Part shown: positions 9,417-20,135 of the stretch, one piece after another
Layout: every line of letters starts with the position of its first letter
Numbering within the stretch: position 1 is the stretch's first letter
Assembly: GCA_910574455.1 (NCBI GenBank)
Contig: CAJSYZ010000009.1
Coordinates: 1,612,001-1,676,000, forward strand
Direction of reading: 5' to 3'
Source of the DNA: Trichaptum fuscoviolaceum
Lineage: Eukaryota > Basidiomycota > Agaricomycetes > Hymenochaetales > Trichaptaceae
DNA: 64,000 nt
Made by a program: the position numbers and the translations under genes
The notes under the pieces: model-generated
Database searches by the model: none
What the model was told of the DNA's origin: nothing
What the model saw: the letters and a program-made list of their open reading frames with translations, nothing else

Positions 9417-12362
9417 ATGCCCTGCCGACGTTTACTCTCATTAACTTTGTGCTTTGTGTTCAGTGTTTTCGTCTTTTCTCACTCTGCTTCTGCTGCAATT
9501 CTAGCAATTGACTATGGCACGGAATGGATAAAGGCGTCTTTAATGAAGCCTGGGGTTCCATTTGATGTTCTTCTAAACCGTGATTCGAAACGCAAGATCC
9601 AGTCGTCCGTGGCATGGAAAGGAGACGATCGGTTGTTTGGATCAGATGCCTTCAATATCGTCAGTGAGCGATTTATACTTTCTCGCTCATGAATCGTGAA
9701 GGCTGACTTCTCACAGGCAGCTCGCTTTCCAACAGACTCATTCAGTTACTTGAAGTCTCTGCAGGGAATCCCCTTCGACGCGGACCCTGTCGAATTCTAC
9801 AAATCTATCAGTGCAGCTGAGATTGTCCGAACGGACCGAAATACAGTCGCCATTCGCCGACCTGACAGCAACAGCACTGTATGGAGTGTAGAGGAGCTCA
9901 TAGCCATGCAATTCTCTTACGTGAAGGAACTCGCAGAGTCGGTTGGCTCTCCTGATTCGCGCGAAGCCATCCGTGACGTTGTACTTACGGTCCCTCCGTA
10001 CTACACTCAATTCGAAAGGGACGCAATCGTGGACGCGCTAGAAATTGCCGGCCTTCGACTATTGGCTCTCGTGAATGACGGCACAGCTGTTGCGCTGAAT
10101 TATGCAATGGGCCGGACGTTCCCTGAGAAAGAATGGCACGTCATTTACGATGCAGGTGCAGGTGGTATTCGCGCGTCGGTCGTCTCACTGTCGACCGTCC
10201 CTGTCGACTCTAAGTCGAAGAGCACCAGCACTAGCAAGGACAGCACACACATCACGGTCGCTGGAGTCGGTTTCGACCGTTCTGCTGGAGGGCTTGAACT
10301 GGATCGACGCATGCGGGACATGCTTGCACGTGACTACGAGCGCAAGCATGGTCGGTCGATCACAGGGGATAAGCGTGGCATGGCGAAGCTTTGGAAAGAG
10401 GCTGGCCGCATCAAGACTATTTTAAGCGCTAACGCCGAGGCAATTCCGTCTGTCGAAAGTGTCGCATTTGATATCGATTACCGCTCGAAGGTATCGCGCG
10501 CAGAGTTCGAGAAGGAATGCGATGATCTGAAGACACGTTTCGTGCAGCCAATCAAGGATGCACTTGCCAACGCTGGACTCACAGTGAACGACATCACGAG
10601 TGTCATCTTAGCAGGTGGGCACTCACGCGTTCCGATGGTTCAAGCCGCTGTGCGTTCTGCAGTCGGGGATAACAAGATTGCGACGAGTGTGAATGCAGAT
10701 GAAGCGGCAGTACTTGGCGCCGCTTTGTACGGTGCCTCTGTGAGTCGCCAGTTCAGGACGAAGGATTTCAAAGTCGTGGATATTGTGCCCTATGACATTC
10801 AGATTTCTTACCAGTCCGAGTCGAAGCTTGCTGACGATGGAGCCCAAAAACCCTTGAAGACTATCAACACTCTTGTGTTCCCATTCAGCTCAAAGACCGG
10901 AAGCAAGAAGACATTGACGTTCAAGCGAAGGGATGACTTTTCTCTCAAAATGTCATACCGTGGCTACCTTGGAGGGTATGTGTCATTGTTATGCTTTGAC
11001 GGTTTGGAGACTAATATGTCTCTTCGACAGAGGACTACCTAACGATCTCTCAGAAGTCAATGTCATAGGTGTTAAGGAAGCTCTGACGAATCTCACTGAA
11101 GCTGGCGCTATTGACCCTGTGGTGAAGGCAACTGTTATGATTTCGGAATCGGGTTTTGCGGGTATCCAAGATGCCGTCGCGTACGGAGAGATCAAGGACG
11201 ATACCTTCACTGGTTAGTGGTTGTCGGTGCTGAGCGAATTAGATATACTGACCGGATTATCAGGTAAAGTCAAGAGCTTATTTGGCGCTGCTGGATCGAA
11301 AGATGAGACATCATCGGAATCGGACTCAGCAGAATCGACCCCCATCGCGAAGATTGACCAAACTGATGAGGCGGAAACTCCCTCGGGATCTCCCACCGAT
11401 TATGCATCCTCGCCCGACCTGTCGCCTGCTCCGGAACTAGAGAAGAAGGAGATCAAAGACACCATACCTCTCAAGCTGGAAATCAGACCACTTTCCATCC
11501 CTGCGCTCTCCCCCTCGGAACTGCGTAAAGCCCGTGATAGGTATGTAAAGATGTAAAGATGATGACTAGATTACCATTGACGTTTGAGCGAATAGGCTAA
11601 TCGCTGTGGACAATGCCGAGGCCGCCAAGAGGCGTCGAGAGGAGACAAGAAATAGCTTCGAGGCTTACCTATATCGTTTGCGCGACCTGCTCGAGGATGA
11701 GGGGACCAACCCGTTCAAGAAATGCTCGAAAGAGGAAGAACGTAAGGCTATCCAGGAGAAACTCGAGGAAACTCTTCTATGGATGCACGAATATGCCGAT
11801 GAGGCACAGACTATCGATTTCTGGGAAAAGAAAAACATAATTGAGTATGTAATGTTTCTGAAGCTTAATCCTCTACTAACTATTATCCAGGGGTCTTGAA
11901 CGTCCTATTCAATTCCGCTACAAGGAGATCGAGGCTTTCCCTTCCGCTCTCAACAACTCCCAGCGTGTCAACTGGATGTCGCGGATGTTCATCACCGAGG
12001 CGCGTGCCAATCTCACAGCGGAGCAAGCAAACGACATCCCTTCGAAATGGACTGTCGATGAGATTGACTCGCTAGAAGCGGCACTTAAGGACCACGAAGT
12101 GTGGTTGAACGAATGGGTTGAGAAACAGAAGAGCGTCAAACCCAATGAGGATCCTGTGATTCTGACTACGGAGATGAAGGCGCGCGCGAAGACCTTGGAG
12201 AATTCTTTGACAAAGTTGATGCGGAGAAGGCTACCGAAAGTGCGAAAGACATCGTCTTCATCAACTACCAGCTCTACTACCTCGAGCTCAGACTCGGAAA
12301 CGACCAGTGCAACCTCGGCTCCGACAGAGAAGTCATCTCCCGGCCCGCATGATGAGCTGTGA
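9417..12362 (+). CDS. LHS1: ER Hsp70-family chaperone, Lhs1/HYOU1 (GRP170) type
   Basis: Large Hsp70-like ATPase of the ER lumen; in yeast Lhs1 is nucleotide-exchange factor for BiP/Kar2 and assists import and folding. Six exons join in frame: 9417-9659, 9717-10975, 11031-11212, 11264-11540, 11596-11844 and 11891-12362. An N-terminal signal peptide (LLSLTLCFVFSVFVFSHSAS) is followed by the Hsp70 phosphate-1 motif as ILAIDYGTEWIKAS. Then come LVNDGTAVALNYA, VIYDAGAGGIRAS and the adenosine motif VILAGGHSRVPMVQ. Exon 4 carries an acidic Ser/Asp-rich loop typical of Hsp110/GRP170 proteins. The C-terminal helical domain ends in a Ser/Thr-rich tail and HDEL, the ER-retrieval signal, with TGA at 12360-12362. 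The DYGTEW/DAGAGG variants fit Lhs1 rather than canonical BiP. The start is chosen because it gives the signal peptide. Confidence 0.93.
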
Positions 12363-12753
12363 CATGTATACACATACCTTCAAAATTATCTATTACCATT
12401 GCATCAATAGACGCATTTATCACCCTCGATTTCATTCACCGCATCGACGTCTGGAAATGCTACCCAGAGTGGATTGGGTGTATGTCTTATCCATAATGCT
12501 CATGGCTATTTGGCGGATTGACAATGCGCTTATTGTTGTACTTATTGCCTAGCTCGACGAGTTCAAGAACAGGTACAAATGACGATAGAGGTTTCGTGGA
12601 GAACTATTGTGGCATCATCTTCCATAACTTTTCTGTACTCATGAACAAGAGATGCAGTAATAGTGCACCTGACCTCAATGCATGCCTGATATGTTAACTC
12701 CATACACTCATTCTATTGTACTTTATAATATTTAATGTATTGCCAACTAACAA
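12363..12753. other. Spacer between Lhs1-like gene and tRNA
   Basis: 3' flank of the chaperone gene. No gene or notable motif is visible. Confidence 0.5.
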
Positions 12754-12867
12754 GAGTACGTGGCGCAATGGTAGCGCATCTGGCTTCGATGCCCGATGGC
12801 TATTAGTAAGCATTCCGCTTACAAGAGCTTCACCAGAAGGCTGCAGGTTCGAGCCCTGTCGTGCTCA
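12754..12867 (+). tRNA. tRNA-Arg (anticodon TCG) with 42-base intron
   Basis: A full cloverleaf can be folded by eye. The acceptor stem GAGTACG (12754-12760) pairs with CGTGCTC (12860-12866), followed by discriminator A. D stem GCGC/GCGC (12762-12765 and 12774-12777) encloses AATGGTA. Anticodon stem TCTGG (12779-12783) pairs with CCAGA (12833-12837). The loop is C-T-T-C-G-A plus A after removal of an intron at 12790-12831, placed after position 37 as in nuclear tRNA genes. The T arm is GCAGG-TTCGAGC-CCTGT. A T run from 12869 is the RNA polymerase III terminator. The anticodon at 12786-12788 is TCG, reading CGA. A and B box sequences match the D and T arms. Confidence 0.93.
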
Positions 12868-12868
12868 T

Positions 12869-12876
12869 TTTTTTTC
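12869..12876 (+). terminator. RNA polymerase III T-run terminator
   Basis: A run of T immediately after the tRNA-Arg discriminator base. Confidence 0.85.
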
Positions 12877-13102
12877 TTATCGTAACCTCCGTTTTGGGCT
12901 CGATTAATTACAGCGGCAGCTTTAAGGAGAAGACCAAATTACTTTGTCAACATATATGTATATATAAACATTTACATTCCCTCCCGAGTCTCTGGGCCAC
13001 ACTACTGTAATGGAAGACAGGCGTGGCGATTCTATACTGCACAAACCGAGTTCCCATCTATGTAGAATTCTTAGATAGCTCTATCCATGAACCATAACTG
13101 TT

Positions 13103-14290
13103 TCATTCTGTTCGCTTTGTTGTTTGCAGATCCACTACGAGTGTACGCGCAACCACTTTGTTTTCAGACCCGAAATATCGAGGAGTCTCAAAACTCCAAT
13201 TCAAGTTACCAATGACCCATTGCTCCAATGAGTGCACATATTTGCCAACATCAGCATCAATTCCATTGTAGCCCCCGTGTACGGAGAGGAATGAGGGAAG
13301 TTGAGCTTTGTTTCGATTGAAACCGTTCACCAAATCTTGAAAATGTTCGCCGACCTTATTTGCTGCCTCTTGTAGATCGAGACCGTCCGCTTGCATGAGG
13401 ACCGTAAGAAGGTTATTACCCTCCAGACCCCTCATGCATTCTACTTTGTACGAGTACAGGTCCTACAAGAAAAATCAATACTAGCAGTGTTTATAAAGAA
13501 AGACGCGGCTTACGTTGGAGAAGTTAACCATGTCAAGCGCCGCCCAGTACATGGCCATGAATGTCTGGTCTTCAAATACTGCGTCGGGTAGGTCTATGCC
13601 GTGGACAAATTCAAAGAGTGCAAATACGGTCTGTGTGCCGCTATATTCGCGACGTAGGAGAGTGCACTGATCGACATCGAGAGTGCGATTTTCGTCTCGA
13701 AGCTTAGCTTCGCGAGAGACGCCGTCCAAATAGTCCGAGAAGCGCTTTAAGAAACGGCGCTCGGAGTTCGGGAGTTTCTTCCGATCATACCGGGCTTTCC
13801 ATCTGCGTAAGCACAAACAGTTTAGGTATCTGTGAGCATATAGAAAAAGGGGAACATACTCGCGTGTAAGGCGGACGATAGCTGAGCCATCGGAAAGCTC
13901 GCCCTTCATAGCTCGTACGAAGGTGTCACCCGTTTTAGCCGCGCCTTCGCCGTCTTGGTCGTCACTTGTTTCGTCAGCGACGAAAAGTAGGTTCACAAAG
14001 TCACAGACTGTCCGGAAATCTTCGAAGCTCGCGTAAGGATACGTCCTAGCAGCACATAACTCAGCGGCAGCATCTTGGAATTGGGAGCGCTTCGCGTTCT
14101 GGAAGAAACCAAAACTGTCAACCCATGCTGCAGACTCAGGACCTAGGTAACACATAATCTGCGTCAATACAAAGCATAGAGAATAGATCGACAGATACAC
14201 ACCTGCGGTGCCGAGGTGTGGGTTTGTAGAGCTCGACCAAGGGCACATTTTCATAAGGTCCGGAAGCACTAGTTGATGAGTTGAAGACAT
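13103..14290 (-). CDS. Sesquiterpene synthase (fungal class I terpene cyclase)
   Basis: Class I terpene synthase of about 345 residues, cyclising a prenyl diphosphate (most likely farnesyl diphosphate) with Mg2+. Four exons fit: 14290 to about 14204, about 14146-13859, about 13805-13514, and about 13464-13103. The N terminus has LVLPDLMKMCPW, typical of mushroom enzymes. The aspartate-rich metal motif appears as LLFVADETSDD (DExxD). The NSE motif NDLYSYKVE is formed across the last intron (FSN/DLYSYKVE). The C-terminal RY pair is present in WSFETPRYFG. All catalytic signatures are present and no frame break is seen, so it should be active; the product cannot be told from sequence. Neighbours are a tRNA and an F-box/RCC1 gene, with no P450 or other tailoring enzyme nearby. 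Confidence 0.9.
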
Positions 14291-15761
14291 ATTTTCGTTC
14301 GCTTCGGTAGATGATCGTTTACTGCATTAAAGTCTGTCCTTTTATCCATTGACATTGGCCGCAGTGGACGGGACATGAGATTGGCATATTGAAAGTTGCG
14401 CCGGCTCTAAGCCAACCGCAGTCCACAAAGGTATCCGGAGCTCCAATCGCTACATGACTGAAATAAACAGACGAAAGCTAGAGAATACTGATACGCCACA
14501 GCAAACAGACGGTGTTGATACGGACATCGTGGCATTTGACATCGCCAACAGGTAACAATATAAGACGTACGAAAGCTCTCATGCTGAGCGATCATAAACT
14601 ACAGTGATGCAACAGTATGTTAGCAAAGATCAAGTCAGGTAATAATACTCAAAAACCTACCGAGTCGTATAATGGGATTGGAAGGTCTCCTCCGCTTCGT
14701 TTGACCGACTTAGTCATAGGCCGGTTCAGCACGGAGAATAGAGAGGTTACCGGAGCAAGGCGCTCAAATTCTCAATCGGGTCCAAGTTGCATGTACCCAA
14801 AGAAGATAATGCAGCGACTAGGATGATGCCACTACTAGTAGTACTGATACAGTGCCTTCGAAACCAGCTGAATCATATTACAATACTAACCATGCTTGCC
14901 CACAATCTATCAACAGAGAGCATTGAGCAATATGATAGTGAAAACCGAAGTACCCCAATGACTCACAGTGGTCGTCTATGACCGGTCCAATGACCCGCGC
15001 TGCCCTATCCAAGCCCGACGGACGCGAGGAAAGCCTCAGACATCGGGCGGATGGTAACTCGCCATAATCAAGAGCGGACAATGGTTGAAAACGCGGAATT
15101 CAATCTCCTCCTTGTCTCGATCACTTGAAAGTCGAGTAGTCGAGCCTGAATAATAGAGAGCAAAGCGTACATTGAGTCTCAGTGCGTAGAGTCACGGCGT
15201 TACTGTCTAGACACACTTTATGCTTATATGTAAGAGTTTTTAAATCACCCGTCTCTGGAATATCTTCTGCGACATAATGCGCACCCAGCCTTCTTGTATA
15301 TCATTCAGCAAACAACGACATGCATAGTTAGTAAACAGTAGTCTTAGCATCTCCTAAGAAACGAAATTATTCGTTAGATATCGCACAGGCATATGAGAAG
15401 TGAGCTTACGAGAAGATGTCCGCAATTTGGTCGGTTGATTATTTGATCGGTGGAGGGTAAAGCCAATCTTGCACTGACGGGAGAGGAGGTGAGAATGATC
15501 GACATATTGTTGCATATCTGGTGCTCTTCTGAATTTGAGTTCGGATCGCTGGATTTGTTACTGGTGACTTATCCCTCATCCACGACTTGAATCTAGTGTA
15601 TGTTATCACCCTTTCCGCCAGGTTCTTGTTGGGATCGATCGTCATTGCAGAAATTCACATGGGGCTCCACGTCGAACGGAAGGAGAATGATAATAATATA
15701 CAATCCCACAACCGCATGTGTGCCCATCTGGCAGCCGGTTATATCCGTTTCATTTGAGGAC
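14291..15761. other. Intergenic, no supported gene
   Basis: About 1.5 kb between the start of the terpene synthase gene and the 3' end of the F-box/RCC1 gene. It contains a short TAGTA run near 14830-14845. An open stretch at 15439-15645 on the reverse strand could be a further 3' exon of the RCC1 gene, but its joining is not clear. Confidence 0.4.
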
Positions 15762-17753
15762 TTATCCCAACAATAGATTACAAGGTAGTGGTAGCTCATC
15801 CTCATCCTCCATCTCTACGAAGTTTGTCAGCTCGACTGAACGATAGTTAAGATAAAGGCAGAAACATCACCGATATTGTTTAAGTCAATCATCACAGCGG
15901 CCGTATGGTTACCACCTACCGCCAAAGCTATGCAGAAGAGCTCTTTCTCTGGCCTTCTGCCCGGATCGAATAACACTCGAGTTGGGACCTTCACGTGGCT
16001 TAATTTGAAAAAACCACCCGCGCTCGTCTTTCGCAAGACATTTGCGTATTCTACTCCGAGAGCACCATCATAGCTACGACCCCACGTAAGAATCTCACCA
16101 TAGGCTGTCAGCGCCGCTCGATGTTGATCGCCAAAGGCGACTGCTATGACATGACGATTGTGCAGCTCATGATACATGCTCGGGAGACTCTGGGGATCTG
16201 AGGTACCAGATCCAAAGAGTACAATAGACTTGGGACCTACAGTATAGGCAGCGAAGCTTTTGCAGTTTGCCGAGACCTGATATATATGTCGGTTTCGATA
16301 TGAAGAAGTCAGAATTGTGTGCAACCTACGTGAGTTATTCGAAGACTTTCGGGCGGAATCAATCCTCGACCCCCTGAAGACTGGCAAAAAAGTGGGTGCG
16401 TGCGTACTCTGTTAACCTCGCTGAAGAAGGGAAGCTGTAGGGAGAAATGTAACGTAGAAGTAGATATTCCGGAGATTATGTACATATTAAAACGTACATA
16501 TTCCCAATACCCCCAATCAGAGTCGTATTCGTTGTGTAATTCGCAAAATTTCAGAACATGGACTTCGTTGGACAAACCAATAAGATGACTATGCATAGCG
16601 GCGATTTTGACCAGTTTCGGCTTTTCGTTCAAGCATTCGCCCGGTGTCAGTCTTGGAAGAGACGATGGAAGGGGCGGCAGTATCTTCGGATCGAAGCGTA
16701 GAATTTGCATGTAACAGCGTAGAAGTTTGTCTTTGGAATTGAAATCAGGTATAACTCGGTCCCCCAAAGACGCTATGCGCTCGTCGTATAGATTTCTCAG
16801 TTGGCCTTCCGATAGCCACCACACATACACGGAACCCGATTCGGATAGGGCGGAGCAAAAATCCCAGCCACAATCTACTTGAACGATAGTTGAGTACGGA
16901 GATCGACCATCAAGTAGGCGTGTTTTCAGACGGAACAGTATGTTAGGGTGTTCAAAGAAGAAGGTCCAAACCCTGCCATGCGCATCTAACACCGCTGCAT
17001 GCGTCCTTCCGTGACTAAATAAGATTCAGAGGATAACTCGCAGTCTGGTGCATGTAGTAACACGTACCTTACGCTCTTAACTGATATAGGCAAGTCAAGA
17101 CGCAGAGGTTCATACACTGGTGTGGAGTTATCTTCCGTCTGCACTGACCTATTGAAATTCGGATATGTAGTACCTGGATTGCTTGGTGAGCGCGAAACAA
17201 AACCTTAGAAGCAATTATACCCCAAACGAAAAGTCGTCCCTCAGAATCCACGGCATGGGAATACCTTATTGCAGAGCATCGAGTAGAGTGAGAAGCATGA
17301 ATCGTATGATTCGATGCTATAGACTCACCAGACGCTAGATACGATGCCAGATATAGCCTTCGGGTGCGCTGGATGTGGAATTGGATGACCTATGCCTCCG
17401 TACCCGTTGAGCGCTTCCGGAAGAAGATTCGTCCATCCCCACGCATACTCGACATTACTAAAATAGATTGGTCTCGAGGGTTAGAATATAAAGAAGCTAT
17501 ATACATACCCCCACACAAAAAGATGAGAAGAACGAAGCTCTTTGCAAAGAGTCTTCCAGTCTTTGACGCGCGAAGTGATCGATGCAGGGACGGAGAAGCT
17601 CGACAGACATTGACGCTTCCACAGGGCTTGGTCCCTGAGAAGGGAAGAAAATCGCTTATTCGTTCGACATAGTGAGACACAGTCGACAACAGAGATGAAT
17701 GGAAGTATTAAATCAAGCAACAACTCCACTGGAAGGTCTGGAAACAGTCCCAT
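15762..17753 (-). CDS. F-box protein with RCC1-type repeats (SAF1-like)
   Basis: Predicted substrate adaptor of an SCF ubiquitin ligase. Exon 1 starts at 17753 with a classic F-box: LFPDLPVELLLDLILPFI and CVSLCRTNKRFSSLLRDQ, residues about 2-45. Downstream exons carry RCC1/BLIP-II blade repeats with FVWG-type cores: SSHLFVWG, NVEYAWGWTNLLPEAL, DSEGRLFVWG, DAHGRVWTF, SGSVYVWW and AYGEILTWGRSYDGALG. A spacer holds VKIAAMHSHLIGLSN, another blade-like element. About seven introns are inferred. The 3' end is uncertain: after VMIDLNNI a donor can be spliced to an acidic exon (EMEDEDELPLPCN) ending at TAA 15764-15762, or the frame may stop at 15827. Yeast Saf1 has the same F-box/RCC1 plan, targeting vacuolar/lysosomal protein precursors; the target here is unknown. 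Confidence 0.8.
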
Positions 17754-19265
17754 CGTAAAACGGAAGGTAACTTGATTTTCTGGTACTTAAGATGTGCTAC
17801 GAGATCAGGATTCAGGACTATCACATCTGGCATCATTGACATCCTCACCAGAGTATAGCCCCAGACGCTCCTTTGAAAGGGACCTTTTGCTGCAGCAGGT
17901 TTGGTAATGATAGTAGTGAGTGAAGTACTGATCATGGCCGACCGTAAAGATGAGTCGATTACACTGTTTCAACAACTTGAAGTTACGTAAAGTGCCCGGA
18001 GTGTGAGAAATACTAAAGTTTCTGACTTGCCAGTGGTGGTTGACTCGGTTCACCTTTCTGCACTTAACTATTACTCCGAGTCTCTGTTTCTCCAGGGGTT
18101 TTTACTCGAAGCTCTATTATGACGTCTTGGTGTAACCGCTCACCTTCACGTGAAACTATACGCACTGAACTACGATAGTAAGCATTAGGTGCCCGTCATA
18201 TTTGTTGTGTTCAGATGCGCACGTTTATTTATCAGTTACTAGCACTGTAAGGTCGTGGAACGGCGAGACAATAAGACACACAAAGTAAGTGAAGAAGACT
18301 ATACCGTTCGGTGTTGCGGTTTCTCTTCACCGTTCCCCTTTGGTCTCTGTGTCGTACTAACTTCAATGTGTTGGTCCAGCTTAGGCTTCACCCAATCACC
18401 AGATTACTTGGACGTCCAGACTATATACCGGCTCAGCCCTTTACCACCCGCTCTAGGTGCTCCGTCGTGTGTACTGATTCGCCAATTCGTACTCCAAAAA
18501 ATGGTTCGTAGAATTCCATAGTCCCTCCGAGTCGAAGCTTACGTGTTAACCCAGAAAATTCGTCTGCCGACGAAGAATAGGTAAACATCGTACATTTCTC
18601 GGCATAAGCCTCAAATTCCAATCATCTGGCAAAGACAGAAATAGACGAGGACTTTTCGAGTACTCATCTTCGAGACTCGCGCAGGAAGTGGAGTTCAAGT
18701 GCGCCACTTTTCGGTGAAGAAGTTTGCAGCTTGAAAACTTCATAGCTATCACATTCTGGGGGAAGGGAAAGATACGATTTTTATTGTTGTTGTCCCTCCG
18801 TACATTCTGCCGGTCTCTAACGGCGAGAGTGGGCGTCTCGCGATCTCTATTGAGTCTCGGCATGATAGGGCCTAGTACTGATTCAACAGGCCGGGAAACT
18901 ATTGAAAGAGGCACTCAGGTGGTCTAACCCTTACGGGTTCTCTTACTGGGATTGGCTCCTAAGCTTTATAGGTCATTATCGTAACAGGAGATTACCAACT
19001 TCTATAAGGCATAAGCGAATGCCGATCACTTTAGGTGGCTTGATGAATCACTGGCCTCGCGCTGCTAGCAAGGCCGACAAGGAAACTCGAGTCCGAGATG
19101 AGAGGCTTGTGTTCTATTCTCTTGCAGTCTGATAAAACATTGATTGGCTTATTCATGCTACTGCATCACGCAAGGGGTTTGCTTTTCCTTGACGCGTGCG
19201 ACTATGTAGTCAAATGTCCGCGCAACACTAATACGTACGAGTGCTGCGAAAAGAGCTCATATTGG
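17754..19265. other. Intergenic, origin unclear
   Basis: About 1.5 kb. The largest frame is 18546-18914 on the reverse strand (122 codons), basic and without a recognisable domain. No convincing splice-linked exons were found. It lies just outside duplicated segment copy B. Confidence 0.4.
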
Positions 19266-19504
19266 TGACGACAGCAACACGGTAGTGGCCAGCACTGCTA
19301 GGAACAGATCACGTTTACTACGGTGGTAAGAGTACAGTTGCTGCCATTGTTGATGAGGTCAGTCGTAATCCAGTTAGAGTACTTATTATATTCTGAAATT
19401 AATGCAGTGTCCCGGATGCCCGTATGGACCTGTCGCCTCCACTTTTCTCCTACTTCGCCCCTGAGAGCAAAGGTGTCATCTACGGCTCTTGGGACTTAAA
19501 TTGA
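19266..19504 (+). pseudogene. Broken copy of the RlpA-like beta-barrel gene (copy B)
   Basis: The two last exons of the gene at 6789-7452 are recognisable in inverted orientation. Penultimate exon: HGSGQHC then a TAG at 19299-19301 in place of the TGG of YCWEQ, followed by VYYGGKSTVAAIVDE and a conserved donor. Last exon: CPGCPYG, then about eight bases are missing relative to the intact copy, shifting the frame before the still recognisable final codons of GVIYGSWDLN and TGA. The signal-peptide exons are not recognisable upstream. The nonsense codon and the deletion each abolish the protein. Confidence 0.88.
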
Positions 19505-19739
19505 GTGTCCTCTGCAACTCAAGAGGTAAGTTCCTTAAAACTGCAGTGGTGTTCTATATTTATCAAGGTGCAGGTCTCCAAGCCGAATTGAATTAGTATT
19601 TCGTTTAAATGTGTGAAAAGACTTACACGCCCTTCTCACCTATAGTTGTTCCTTGAGGTCGATAAGTCGTTGCCAATTATATGAATGTTTTTGTTGTTGA
19701 AATTAGAATTATTTACTCACTCAGAACCACATAAGAACG

Positions 19740-19870
19740 CAGGTAGGATATAATGAGAAGGTGTACCATTCTCAGATTTCACATGAGCACATTGGACCCT
19801 GTCAGTGGCTGTGCGTCTCGCATGACTCACGAGCGAACTTTAGAAGCTTGGTCAAGTTAGTTCTTGTGCT
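19740..19870. repeat. Inverted duplicate of 6430-6560
   Basis: Same sequence block as downstream of the intact beta-barrel gene, in opposite orientation. It extends the duplication between the beta-barrel and F-box genes. Confidence 0.75.
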
Positions 19871-20135
19871 ATGTAGTATGCGCAATTTACACGCGTTCCA
19901 AAGGGAGTCTGAGTGCAGGAGCTCCCCGAGATTTGCAGAGGTCTCCTCAGGATAATGATGCAGACACAAATGGCTTAGAGTCCCGCATGCGGTCAAAGTA
20001 GTAGTCAGTACATCTACATATCTACATCAAAGTTTGTATTTGCGGAGGATACGCGCCTTGCTGATGGTAAAATGTGCAATTATTGTTCGACAAAATATAG
20101 TTATTTTATTCAGATACAGAGTTCCGGAGCGAAGA

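Noticed and set aside
10102..10425. 107-codon + frame inside the Lhs1-like gene
   Set aside because: Out-of-frame shadow of the clear Hsp70 ATPase exon.
2696..14290. Epimerase, beta-barrel and terpene synthase as one secondary-metabolite cluster
   Set aside because: The epimerase and beta-barrel genes belong to a duplicated block present without the terpene synthase elsewhere, and a tRNA and a chaperone gene lie between.
18290..18914. Possible transposable-element or gene fragment
   Set aside because: No recognisable reverse transcriptase, integrase or transposase motif and no second copy in the window.
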